Notes: generated from the sequence alone by a model not told the origin. Shown: positions 1 through 6,260, counted from the first letter of the stretch. The stretch: DNA of 10,018 nt from an archaeon (GCA_016550425.1 JABXGS010000169.1:1-10018); one strand, 5' to 3'. Numbers and translations: made by a program.

Positions 1-26
1 TCCTTCCTCTTCAAGCTGACTCCTCC

Positions 27-183
27 AACGGCTCCCTCAGGACATCCGAATTTCCGGCTTTCCGAAATCCGTTGTCCACCAGCAGTAGGCCCCCAAGCAT
101 TGGAAAACATTGGAAAAATTTGGACCGAATGGCTCCAATCCCCTCCAACCTCTTGGTCCAAATCGGCTGTCCTGGGAGCCGTT
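27..183. repeat. Imperfect inverted repeat, about 157 bp overall
   Basis: The arms are 27-53 and 160-183. The reverse complement of the right arm matches the left arm at 23 of 24 positions, with one mismatch and two small insertions (2 nt and 1 nt) in the left arm. The first ten bases, AACGGCTCCC, pair perfectly. A second inverted repeat, TTTGGACC at 119-126 with GGTCCAAA at 155-162, lies inside and would compete with the inner end of the right arm. The interior also holds a tandem CATTGGAAAA duplication at 98-117. No convincing gene was found in 1-220. This could be a small MITE-like element or the structured 3' region of the minus-strand small gene. No clear target-site duplication was seen at the arm ends. 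Confidence 0.6.
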
Positions 184-220
184 CCACTTCCTTTTTATTA
201 TTAGCAAATTGGGCCTTCAT

Positions 221-382
221 CTATGGAAGGACAGGAACAAACCATGTACTATATCCCACAAAAAGGGCTATAACAAAAATAATAATGATCAAAATCACAC
301 AACAACCCATGGCTTTCCGACGCCTTGAAGGCTCTTTTTCGTCGAAGTCTATTGAATCCTTTGGACGCTCTTGAGTACTCAT
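221..382 (-). CDS. Small single-pass membrane protein, 53 aa
   Basis: I do not recognise the family. The frame starts with ATG at 382 and ends with TAG at 221-223. The N-terminal 24 residues are hydrophilic and charged, ending in a basic cluster RRRK at 20-23. A strongly hydrophobic stretch of about 18 residues follows (about 26-43, including CCVILIIIIF), then a short tail ending in PVLP. The positive-inside rule would put the N-terminus in the cytoplasm. A GAGGG motif lies 10 nt upstream of the ATG, the same spacing seen at other genes here, which supports the start. The stop is followed directly by the ATG of a 69-codon frame (11-220) that I do not accept as a gene. It is divergent from the methyltransferase. 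It could be a real small membrane protein or a chance frame. Confidence 0.5.
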   Translation of the reverse strand: MSTQERPKDSIDFDEKEPSRRRKAMGCCVILIIIIFVIALFVGYSTWFVPVLP

Positions 383-392
383 TTTTGATTCG

Positions 393-397
393 CCCTC
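393..397 (-). promoter_or_regulatory. Shine-Dalgarno motif for the small membrane protein
   Basis: GAGGG on the minus strand, 10 nt before the ATG at 382. The spacing agrees with the GAGGT motifs before the hydrolase and the solute-binding protein (11 nt each). Confidence 0.45.
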
Positions 398-426
398 AAC
401 TTTCCAAGTTCATGAAAAGGATTAAG

Positions 427-436
427 CCTTTTTAAT
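427..436. promoter_or_regulatory. AT-rich TATA-like element between divergent genes
   Basis: The segment CCTTTTTAAT reads TATA-like on both strands. On the plus strand it would place initiation near 458, upstream of the methyltransferase. On the minus strand it would place initiation near 405, just upstream of the Shine-Dalgarno motif of the small membrane gene. Only the position and composition support it. Confidence 0.25.
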
Positions 437-493
437 TGCCGCGATTTTTTCCCCAAACGTTTTTTCAGCACAATACCTCAAGAATGGGACAGC

Positions 494-1234
494 ATGATTG
501 ACTATGATCAACTCGCTGAAGATTATCGTCGCCATCGTCGCATTCATCCGGAAGTACTAAAACTACTTATTGAAACCACTAAGGTCAGACGTGGTTCAAA
601 GGTATTAGAAGTGGGTTGCGGTACGGGAAATTATATCCGTGAACTCTGTAAGGCAACCAAGGCATCTGGCTGGGGGCTTGAGCCTTCACGAAAAATGCTT
701 CAAGAAGCCCAAAATCTTTCACCCACAATTATCTTCAAAGAGGGGAAAGCAAGATCTCTGCCCTTTGAAGATCATTTCTTTGATTTTGTGTTCTCCGTGG
801 ATGTTATTCATCACCTGGAGGATATCGTGTCTTATTTTGCTGAAATCTTCCGGGTGTTGAGGCGAGGTGGTTTCATATGCACTGTCACAGATTCCGAGGA
901 AATCATTCGAAACCGGCGTCCCTTAGCTTTCTATTTTCCAGAAACCATCTCCGTCGACCTTCAGCGATACCCTTCAATTCTTATTTTACGCAAACGTATG
1001 GAAGAAATTGGGTTTCAGAATTTTCAGCAAAAAATTGCTGAGTTTAATTATAATTTAACAGATATTCAACCCTACCGGGACAAAGCCTTCTCCTGCTTAC
1101 ATCTGATATCCTCCGAAGCTTACCAAGCCGGATTAACACGGCTAGCAGACAATCTTAGTCAGGGGGCTATTCCAGCAAATAGCCGGTATCTTCTTCTTTT
1201 TGGTCAATCTCCAAAACAGATAGTTTTTGTTTAA
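494..1234 (+). CDS. Class I SAM-dependent methyltransferase
   Basis: A 246-aa protein with the Rossmann-fold methyltransferase signature of the Methyltransf_11/UbiE-like group. Motif I is VLEVGCGTGNY at residues 37-47, the glycine-rich S-adenosylmethionine loop. An acidic residue follows in GLEPS (E63), which in this family contacts the SAM ribose. Residues 88-108 (SLPFED through FSVDVIHHL) match the motif II-III region, and FRVLRRGGF is the usual post-motif III turn. There is no signal peptide or membrane segment, so it should be cytoplasmic. The substrate cannot be read from the sequence; close relatives methylate small molecules, quinones or lipids. The start at 494 has only a weak GGGA upstream. 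An ATG at 484 is out of frame. The next gene begins about 135 bp downstream with its own TATA-like box, so a shared transcript is uncertain. Confidence 0.9.
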   Translation: MIDYDQLAEDYRRHRRIHPEVLKLLIETTKVRRGSKVLEVGCGTGNYIRELCKATKASGWGLEPSRKMLQEAQNLSPTIIFKEGKARSLPFEDHFFDFVFSVDVIHHLEDIVSYFAEIFRVLRRGGFICTVTDSEEIIRNRRPLAFYFPETISVDLQRYPSILILRKRMEEIGFQNFQQKIAEFNYNLTDIQPYRDKAFSCLHLISSEAYQAGLTRLADNLSQGAIPANSRYLLLFGQSPKQIVFV

Positions 1235-1332
1235 TCATGATCTTTGATTCGCATTTCCGAACCAACATTTTCAGAAATAGACAGTTAGTTCTAGTTTTCA
1301 AACAGTTTTCATAACTCGCAAGTAACTCTAAC

Positions 1333-1340
1333 TTTATACC
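1333..1340 (+). promoter_or_regulatory. TATA-like box before the serine hydrolase
   Basis: TTTATACC lies about 33 bp upstream of the chosen ATG at 1369. Initiation about 25 bp downstream would leave only a very short leader, in tension with use of the GAGGT motif at 1353-1357. It is a candidate only. Confidence 0.3.
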
Positions 1341-1352
1341 TATCAATTCAGT

Positions 1353-1357
1353 GAGGT
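1353..1357 (+). promoter_or_regulatory. Shine-Dalgarno motif that decides the hydrolase start
   Basis: GAGGT sits 11 nt before ATG 1369. An upstream in-frame GTG at 1351 overlaps this motif, so that GTG is probably not the start. Confidence 0.45.
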
Positions 1358-1368
1358 TGCTTGGCTTG

Positions 1369-2565
1369 ATGCATATGAAGAGTGCACGGATTGTATTGAT
1401 AGGATTTCTTCCCCTTCTTCTAGTCTCGGTATTTTTACTCCCGTTACACTATCCAGTTTTTGCTCAAATGAATCAACCAGATTATTGGCCAACGCTTGAT
1501 TGGGAAACCGCATCCCTAGAATCACAAGATATGGATTCCGGACGGTTTCTACAAATGCAACAATACCTTGCTGGACAAACCTGGGCATTTGCGCTGCGAT
1601 CAATTCTTGTTGTCCGCCATGGCTACATTGTCTATGAGAATTACATGGGAGTACCTGATCGTGAGACTCAGCGCAGTAACATCTATTCGTGTACAAAAAG
1701 CGTCTCCTCGGCCCTCATTGGCATTGCCATCAACCAGGGATACCTCAACCTCGATGACCACCTCGTCGACATCTTTTCGCATCTGACAATTCAAAATATG
1801 GACAGTCGGAAAGAAGCGATAACTATCGAAAACCTTCTTTCCATGACCTCGGGGCTCCCCTGGGATGAATGGACTTACCCCTATGGGAATCCAAACAATG
1901 ACTGGGACCGCATGACCACCAGCTCAAATTGGGTGGAATTCGTCCTTAACCGGCCCATGGATTATTCACCCGGCACTCATTGGGTTTATAATACAGGGGG
2001 TTCTCATCTCCTCTCAGCAATCATTAACCAGACAACAGGAGTGTCTACCCAAGCATTTACTGAAACCAATCTCTTTGCTCCACTTGGCATCACGGACTAT
2101 TACTGGTCAAGAGATCCTCAAGGAAATGTGAACGGGGGGTCATCACTGCAATTACGTCCCCGCGATATGGCAAAATTTGGGTTTCTCTACCTCCATAATG
2201 GAACGTGGGATGGACAGCAAATTCTTCCTGCATCCTGGGTGGATGCCTCGTCCACAAGCCAAGCAATCGTTGATAGTGAAACTGAATACGGGTATCAATG
2301 GTGGATTCATCCAACCATCGATACTTACGCTGCACATGGCTATCTCAATCAACACATATTCGTGGTGCCAAACCTAGATATGGTCGTCGTCTTTACGGCT
2401 CGTAGTAGCGCTTTTGATGTCATCCATTTGCTTGAGGATTACATCCTCCCATCAGTAAATCAGCCAATTAACATGATTCCTGTAGTCATTGGCGCTGGTG
2501 CAGTAATCACGACGGGCGTGGTTGCAGCAATTCTAGTTGTTCTAATTCGACGTCGGTATCCCTAA
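1369..2565 (+). CDS. Secreted, membrane-anchored serine hydrolase (beta-lactamase/class C fold)
   Basis: A 398-aa protein of the class C beta-lactamase/penicillin-binding family (PF00144, COG1680). The N-terminus is a signal peptide with a long hydrophobic core and likely cleavage after ...YPVFA (about A32). The nucleophile motif S-x-x-K is S107-C-T-K110. The second motif is Y207-N-T-G in the HWVYNTGGSHLLS segment. The third, KTG-like position is probably H323-G in AAHGYLNQ. A C-terminal hydrophobic helix (about 371-393) is followed by RRRYP, giving a type I topology with the catalytic domain outside the cell. Family members include D-amino-acid peptidases, esterases and beta-lactamases, so the substrate is open; with no reason to expect peptidoglycan in an archaeon, a peptidase or esterase is likelier than cell-wall work. 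The GTG at 1351 would add six residues but overlaps the Shine-Dalgarno motif. Confidence 0.88.
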   Translation: MHMKSARIVLIGFLPLLLVSVFLLPLHYPVFAQMNQPDYWPTLDWETASLESQDMDSGRFLQMQQYLAGQTWAFALRSILVVRHGYIVYENYMGVPDRETQRSNIYSCTKSVSSALIGIAINQGYLNLDDHLVDIFSHLTIQNMDSRKEAITIENLLSMTSGLPWDEWTYPYGNPNNDWDRMTTSSNWVEFVLNRPMDYSPGTHWVYNTGGSHLLSAIINQTTGVSTQAFTETNLFAPLGITDYYWSRDPQGNVNGGSSLQLRPRDMAKFGFLYLHNGTWDGQQILPASWVDASSTSQAIVDSETEYGYQWWIHPTIDTYAAHGYLNQHIFVVPNLDMVVVFTARSSAFDVIHLLEDYILPSVNQPINMIPVVIGAGAVITTGVVAAILVVLIRRRYP

Positions 2566-2613
2566 ATTTCCAATTAATTGGGAAAAGCCAACCTGTTTTT
2601 AGCCTGGACCGAC

Positions 2614-2622
2614 CATTAAATT
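2614..2622 (+). promoter_or_regulatory. TATA-like box, possibly for a leaderless transcript
   Basis: CATTAAATT is centred about 24 bp before ATG 2642, and no Shine-Dalgarno motif precedes that ATG. This is the geometry expected for an archaeal leaderless mRNA. It is based on position only. Confidence 0.3.
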
Positions 2623-2641
2623 CCATTCATGGTGCATTGCA

Positions 2642-3301
2642 ATGAGTGAAGAAACGCTGCTACAGGAAATTGCTTGTCCAAAAGGCGGAAATCCCCAGAT
2701 AATTAAATCTGCAATTCGAATCGAAAAACTTCCCTTTATGGAACGCACGATGAGTGAAAAAATCGAACAAGAACACCGTAAACTAGCGAAGACTGACCCC
2801 GATGAATTTCAACGCGAGGTTCATCTCCAACTTGCAGAGGCTCAAGCCAAGATGCGGAAAGAAGGGCTGGTCAAGCTCGAACTCCGCTGCCCCGAACACC
2901 CTGGAGATGGCGAATACTCTTTTTTCTTCGAAAATTTACAAAGCTACGCCCCAGTTATCAAAGAACACACTCTCCGATGCCTCAAATGTGGCGAACCAGT
3001 CACACTAGAAAACACCAAGACATCAGGCAAATTTAAAATTCTCACTATACGCTGCCCTACGCATGGAACTGGGCAACGAAAAATCTCCACAATCATCCAC
3101 GATGCGATTATGCAAGCTGAAACAACAAGCCCTGCTCTTCCTGCACAAGCCCCGGTTGAAGCTGAGCCGACAGTTATCCATCCCTCTCCCCAACAAAGTG
3201 GAAAAACAACGATTAGTTTTTGCTGGAACTGTGGAGCTAAAGCTATAGATTCAACGTCAGTTTACTGTTACAAATGCGGTGTCTCTTTAAACCCCCCTTA
3301 A
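2642..3301 (+). CDS. Zinc-ribbon protein with several metal-binding motifs
   Basis: A 219-aa cytoplasmic protein without a recognised enzyme domain. A typical zinc ribbon closes the protein: C194-x2-C197 with C209-x2-C212. An inner site can be built from C113-x2-C116 and C138-x2-H141. A further C83-x2-H86 pair follows a helical, charged region (about 34-80) rich in Glu, Lys and Gln. C12 in ACPKGG is another possible ligand. Residues about 160-188 are a Pro/Ala-rich linker before the final ribbon. C-terminal ribbons of this kind are common in archaeal proteins and often mediate protein or nucleic-acid contacts, but no partner is visible. The stop is 29 bp before the ATG of the hemerythrin-PAS gene, so the two are probably co-transcribed. 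The function is unknown. Confidence 0.8.
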   Translation: MSEETLLQEIACPKGGNPQIIKSAIRIEKLPFMERTMSEKIEQEHRKLAKTDPDEFQREVHLQLAEAQAKMRKEGLVKLELRCPEHPGDGEYSFFFENLQSYAPVIKEHTLRCLKCGEPVTLENTKTSGKFKILTIRCPTHGTGQRKISTIIHDAIMQAETTSPALPAQAPVEAEPTVIHPSPQQSGKTTISFCWNCGAKAIDSTSVYCYKCGVSLNPP

Positions 3302-3330
3302 CCATCCAACATCTGGATTTGTGATTCTTG

Positions 3331-4554
3331 ATGAAAGGTAAGGAAATTAATGATAACGAACGGAAAGAAATTCTCAAACAGATTATCAGGCAATTACACG
3401 AGGGAACATCGGTCCAGAAAATCAAAGCTAAATTCGGAAAGTTGTTGGCAAGCTGCAGTCCTCTTGAAATCGCCCAGATCGAAGAAGAGCTCATCAAAGA
3501 AGGTATGCCTGCTGAAGAAATTCGTGCCCTCTGTGACATCCACTTAGCGACATTCCAAGATGCCTTAGAATCTACTCATTTAGACCTCGAAGCTGGTCAT
3601 CCCATTTGGATTCTCATGGAAGAACATAATTTATTGCTCAAAAACGCTATCGAACTCCGTGAAGTAGTTGCAAAAATCAGTGAAATGAATGATTATCATG
3701 CAGCGAAACCACATTGGGATGCTCTGAAGGACAAAGTCTCTAAATTCCGCAATTCAGAGAATCATTATCTCCGAGAGGAAAATGTTCTATTTCCATTCTT
3801 GGAAAAATATGGCATTACCCAGCCTCCTAAAATCATGTGGGCTGAACATGATGAAATTCGGGCATTGGAAAAACAACTCTATTCCCTAATGGAAAATACT
3901 ACAACACTCAAATTTAGTGAATTCACTTCTCACCTTGAGACTCTTGATTTGGCTATTGCAGAAAAACTTGCCAGCCACTTCCAAAAAGAAAATAATATCC
4001 TCTTTCCCACTGGCCTCAAAGTGATAAGCGAAAATGACTGGCCACAGATTCGTCATGAATTTGACGAGATTGGTTACAGTTTCTTCACACCTGTCACGTT
4101 CGAGGCTAAACCACCAATAACCAAACCATCTGAAGTTGAAACAATAATAAAAGGAATCGTAAATTTTGAAACGGGTAGCTTATCACAAGAAGCGCTCCAA
4201 GGCATTTTTAACATAATACCCGTGGATATCACATTCGTCGACAAGGACGATAAAGTCCAATTTTACAGCGAGTCTGGGGGGCGCATCTTTGTTCGAACTA
4301 AAGCTGTAATCGGACGAACAGTACAAGCTTGTCACCCCCAAAAAAGCATCCACAAAGTCCAGCAAATACTTGATGACTTTCGTGCTGGAAAAAGGAAAAC
4401 TGCTGAATTTTGGATAAACCTCAAGGATCGACTAATCTACATCCGCTATTTCGCAGTTCATAGTAGTAAGAACGAATATATCGGTTGCCTTGAAGTCAGC
4501 CAAGATGTCACAGATATCCGCGCGCTAAAAGGCGAGAAACGGCTCCTCGACTAG
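3331..4554 (+). CDS. DUF438-hemerythrin-PAS domain protein
   Basis: A 407-aa cytoplasmic protein with three recognisable parts. Residues about 1-75 match DUF438 (QIIRQLHEG...VQKIKAKFGKLL, then EIAQIEEELIKEG). Residues about 90-225 form a hemerythrin HHE four-helix region with H99, H145-x3-E149, H173 and H216-x3-E220 as likely di-iron ligands; H90 could add another. Residues about 280-400 are a PAS domain containing the CHPQKSIHKV segment typical of this family. There is no kinase, methyl-accepting or DNA-binding output domain, so it may signal by protein contact. Hemerythrin domains bind O2 or NO through di-iron, and PAS domains bind ligands or cofactors; a sensor of oxygen or redox state is inference. 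ATG 3331 is preferred over the preceding TTG 3328, although no strong Shine-Dalgarno is present. Confidence 0.87.
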   Translation: MKGKEINDNERKEILKQIIRQLHEGTSVQKIKAKFGKLLASCSPLEIAQIEEELIKEGMPAEEIRALCDIHLATFQDALESTHLDLEAGHPIWILMEEHNLLLKNAIELREVVAKISEMNDYHAAKPHWDALKDKVSKFRNSENHYLREENVLFPFLEKYGITQPPKIMWAEHDEIRALEKQLYSLMENTTTLKFSEFTSHLETLDLAIAEKLASHFQKENNILFPTGLKVISENDWPQIRHEFDEIGYSFFTPVTFEAKPPITKPSEVETIIKGIVNFETGSLSQEALQGIFNIIPVDITFVDKDDKVQFYSESGGRIFVRTKAVIGRTVQACHPQKSIHKVQQILDDFRAGKRKTAEFWINLKDRLIYIRYFAVHSSKNEYIGCLEVSQDVTDIRALKGEKRLLD

Positions 4555-4585
4555 CTTTGACGCCTTTGCAGAACTACCTTTCGTG

Positions 4586-4594
4586 GAGTATATC
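4586..4594 (+). promoter_or_regulatory. TATA-like box before the resolvase-like nuclease
   Basis: GAGTATATC, about 42 bp before ATG 4633. Initiation about 25 bp downstream (near 4617) would just include the Shine-Dalgarno motif GAGGT at 4622-4626. Confidence 0.35.
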
Positions 4595-4621
4595 TAGCCC
4601 CTTGGGAATATCCCTCACCGA

Positions 4622-4626
4622 GAGGT
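4622..4626 (+). promoter_or_regulatory. Shine-Dalgarno motif for the resolvase-like nuclease
   Basis: GAGGT with a 6-nt spacer to ATG 4633. Confidence 0.5.
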
Positions 4627-4632
4627 TACACC

Positions 4633-5040
4633 ATGCTCCTCGAACTCACCATCGGAATACTCCTTCTCATAATCCTTGGCCTGATTCTCTACAACATCTA
4701 TCAAAAACGGATGATTAACGTCCGTGTCCAAGAACAAGTCCAAAAAGAAAAAGACCGCATCCGCAAAGATGCACTCTCACGAAGCCGTGCTGTACTCAAA
4801 GGAAAAATTGGTGAGCAAATGGCCCCACTCCTCGACGCGTTCCCTTTCGAACCCTCCGACGCCCGCTTCATTGGCTCTCCAATTGATTACATAGTGTTTG
4901 ATGGTTATAGTCATAATCACCCAACAGAAATTGTACTACTCGATATAAAGACTGGAAATGCTCAACTAAGCACAACCGAAAAGCGAATTGCCCAATTAAT
5001 ACATCAAAAGCGTGTTCGATGGATGACCATAAGAATATAG
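4633..5040 (+). CDS. Membrane-anchored Holliday-junction-resolvase-related endonuclease
   Basis: A 135-aa protein resembling the family of endonucleases related to archaeal Holliday junction resolvases (PF10107). The N-terminus is a hydrophobic helix (about 5-22), followed by a charged, probably coiled segment (about 24-52). The nuclease core follows: KGKIGEQ with E61, SPIDYIVFDG with D85, and LLDIKTG with D104 and K106, together the PD-(D/E)xK catalytic set. The C-terminal helix TEKRIAQLIHQKRVRW is the usual end of this family. All predicted catalytic residues are present, so it is likely active. With a single N-terminal anchor and no cleavage site, the nuclease domain is expected on the cytoplasmic side. 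Substrate and role are unknown; uptake or repair of DNA at the membrane is only a guess. It converges on radA. Confidence 0.85.
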   Translation: MLLELTIGILLLIILGLILYNIYQKRMINVRVQEQVQKEKDRIRKDALSRSRAVLKGKIGEQMAPLLDAFPFEPSDARFIGSPIDYIVFDGYSHNHPTEIVLLDIKTGNAQLSTTEKRIAQLIHQKRVRWMTIRI

Positions 5041-5051
5041 CAAAATGAATT

Positions 5052-5065
5052 GGGTAGAATTACCC
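5052..5065. terminator. Small hairpin between convergent genes
   Basis: GGGTA (5052-5056) and TACCC (5061-5065) form a perfect 5-bp stem with a GAAT loop, in the 32 bp between the nuclease stop and the radA stop. There is no adjacent long T-tract on either strand, so a role as bidirectional terminator is weakly supported. Confidence 0.3.
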
Positions 5066-5072
5066 GCTTCAG

Positions 5073-6011
5073 TTATGCATCAGATATTCCCGGTGCTGTA
5101 ATCGTGAACAACGCTTCACCTTCTGGCAAGTATGGCGAGTCAATCAGTGTTGCAATTCGGCGTTCTGCTTTGCTCTTCCGCAAATATATTCGTGTCTGCG
5201 CTGCGTGCGCCACGATATGACCTCCAGTCGGACGGTCCGGTGCTCCGAAGAAGACGTCGGGTTGGGCGTGGACTTGGTTGGTGGTGACGACGGCGATGTT
5301 GCTGATTTCGGCGACGCGGAGGAGGTCGTGGAGGTGTTTGTTGAGTTTTTGTTGGCGTTCGGCGAGCATGCCACGTCCAAGGTATTCGGCACGGAAATGA
5401 CCGATGAGGCTGTCAACAACCAGGAGTCGAACTTTTTCGAATTGGGGATTATCTTGGATTTGTTGGACGAGAAGCATTTGGTGGTCGCTGTTGTAGGCGC
5501 GTCCTACGATGATGTTTTTGAGGGCTTGGTTGGGTGGGATGTTTTTGGCTTGAGCCATGTTGATGATTCGTTCAGGACGGAAGGTGCCTTCTGTGTCAAT
5601 GTATGCAGCTTTGGCGTCACAGCCACCTTGATCAGCGGGGAGTTGGACATTGACGGCGAGTTGATGGCACAGCTGGGTTTTGCCAGACCGGAATGCTCCC
5701 GCGAATTCAGTCATACTACCAGTTTCAAGACCACCGCCCAGGAGGGCGTCGAGTTCTCTACTATTAGTGGTGATGCGTTCAACTGTTTGACGTTTCTTCC
5801 AGAGTTGATCGGCGGTTTCAAGCCCAATACTAGCAAGGCGTTGGGCGGATTCGATAATCTTCTGAGCAGTACTTGCGCCGATGCCTGCAAGGCTCGTAAG
5901 TTCTTTGACAGAGGCCGCGGCGATTCCTTCGATGGTGCGGAAGCCGCATTCTTCGAGTTTTTGGGCGACGGTGGGTCCGACGCCATCGATTTTTTCAAGT
6001 TCTGAGGGCAT
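5073..6011 (-). CDS. radA: DNA repair and recombination protein RadA
   Basis: A 312-aa archaeal RadA, the RecA/Rad51-type recombinase that forms filaments on single-stranded DNA and drives strand exchange. Residues 1-60 hold a helix-hairpin-helix region (IDGVGPTVAQKL and LAGIGASTAQKI). Walker A is GAFRSGKT at 105-112, Walker B ends at D200 in LLVVDS, and E141 in DTEGTFRPER is the expected catalytic glutamate. The segment from about 244 to 270 (TTNQVHAQ...RPTGGHIVAH) matches the DNA-binding L2 loop. Length is normal. Walker A differs from the usual GEFGSGKT at two places, but the Lys and Thr are kept. The ATG has GGAAGG 7 nt upstream. Over 5205-6005 the gene uses no TTA, CTA or TCA codons, which leaves a long antisense frame open; this biased codon use differs from the neighbours. 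Confidence 0.97.
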   Translation of the reverse strand: MPSELEKIDGVGPTVAQKLEECGFRTIEGIAAASVKELTSLAGIGASTAQKIIESAQRLASIGLETADQLWKKRQTVERITTNSRELDALLGGGLETGSMTEFAGAFRSGKTQLCHQLAVNVQLPADQGGCDAKAAYIDTEGTFRPERIINMAQAKNIPPNQALKNIIVGRAYNSDHQMLLVQQIQDNPQFEKVRLLVVDSLIGHFRAEYLGRGMLAERQQKLNKHLHDLLRVAEISNIAVVTTNQVHAQPDVFFGAPDRPTGGHIVAHAAQTRIYLRKSKAERRIATLIDSPYLPEGEALFTITAPGISDA

Positions 6012-6018
6012 GGTTCTT

Positions 6019-6024
6019 CCTTCC
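6019..6024 (-). promoter_or_regulatory. Shine-Dalgarno motif for radA
   Basis: GGAAGG on the minus strand, 7 nt before the radA ATG; it supports the start at 6011. Confidence 0.5.
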
Positions 6025-6068
6025 GAAGGGTCATGCGTGTGTGCTTTAGAAACACGTCGGGCGGGGAG

Positions 6069-6109
6069 ACCTCACCGAAAGTATTCGGGGAGGTGGTGCA
6101 AGGGAGGTC
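6069..6109 (-). promoter_or_regulatory. Alternative hairpins in the radA leader
   Basis: In plus-strand coordinates, 6069-6073 (ACCTC) pairs with 6090-6094 (GAGGT), and 6075-6079 (CCGAA) pairs with 6084-6088, where 6084-6088 reads TTCGG, around an AGTA loop; the two stems are separated by a single A/G mismatch. The same strand, 6068-6073 (GACCTC), can instead pair with 6104-6109 (GAGGTC). The two structures exclude each other. They lie between the predicted transcription start (near 6116) and the radA ribosome-binding site. No known riboswitch was recognised. Confidence 0.4.
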
Positions 6110-6137
6110 CCACGTAAAGGTCTGTGTGCGGTGTTCC

Positions 6138-6146
6138 CTATTATAG
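6138..6146 (-). promoter_or_regulatory. TATA box for radA
   Basis: CTATAATAG on the minus strand, preceded by GGTAAG as a possible BRE. Initiation about 25 bp downstream would give a leader of about 105 nt. A second, weaker candidate, GATTATAAAG, lies near 6211-6220. Confidence 0.4.
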
Positions 6147-6148
6147 CT

Positions 6149-6187
6149 TACCGGTTTTCGAACGAGACCCCAACTCTAACGGTTTTC
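6149..6187 (-). promoter_or_regulatory. Paired 11-bp direct repeats upstream of the radA TATA box
   Basis: On the minus strand GAAAACCGTTA (6177-6187) and GAAAACCGGTA (6149-6159) match at 10 of 11 positions. They are 28 bp apart centre to centre, and the second abuts the TATA/BRE region. The position fits a regulator-binding site, but no regulator is identified. Confidence 0.35.
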
Positions 6188-6260
6188 CTGCCCTGTTCCG
6201 TGTCAGAACTTTATAATCCTTAGACACCCCAATGTGAAAGTGAAAATATTCGTCTATATG

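Noticed and set aside
98..117. Tandem CATTGGAAAA duplication
   Set aside because: Only two units, so not a repeat array or CRISPR; mentioned only as part of the inverted-repeat region.
11..220. Minus-strand frame of 69 codons starting right after the small membrane protein's stop
   Set aside because: No recognisable domain, it runs through the inverted repeat, and its composition does not look like a protein under selection.
72..374. Plus-strand frame of 100 codons
   Set aside because: It is antisense to the better supported small membrane gene, with no ribosome-binding site and no recognisable content.
2570..2581. Perfect 12-bp palindrome CCAATTAATTGG just after the hydrolase stop
   Set aside because: As RNA it would leave only a 4-bp stem, and AT-rich palindromes of this size arise by chance; no T-tract follows.
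5205..6005. Plus-strand open frame of 266 codons
   Set aside because: It is codon-aligned antisense to radA and is explained by missing TTA, CTA and TCA codons in radA; its protein is low-complexity and matches nothing I recognise.
6150..6215. TTCGAAAA segment resembling a tRNA T-loop
   Set aside because: No flanking T-stem, acceptor stem or anticodon arm can be built on either strand.
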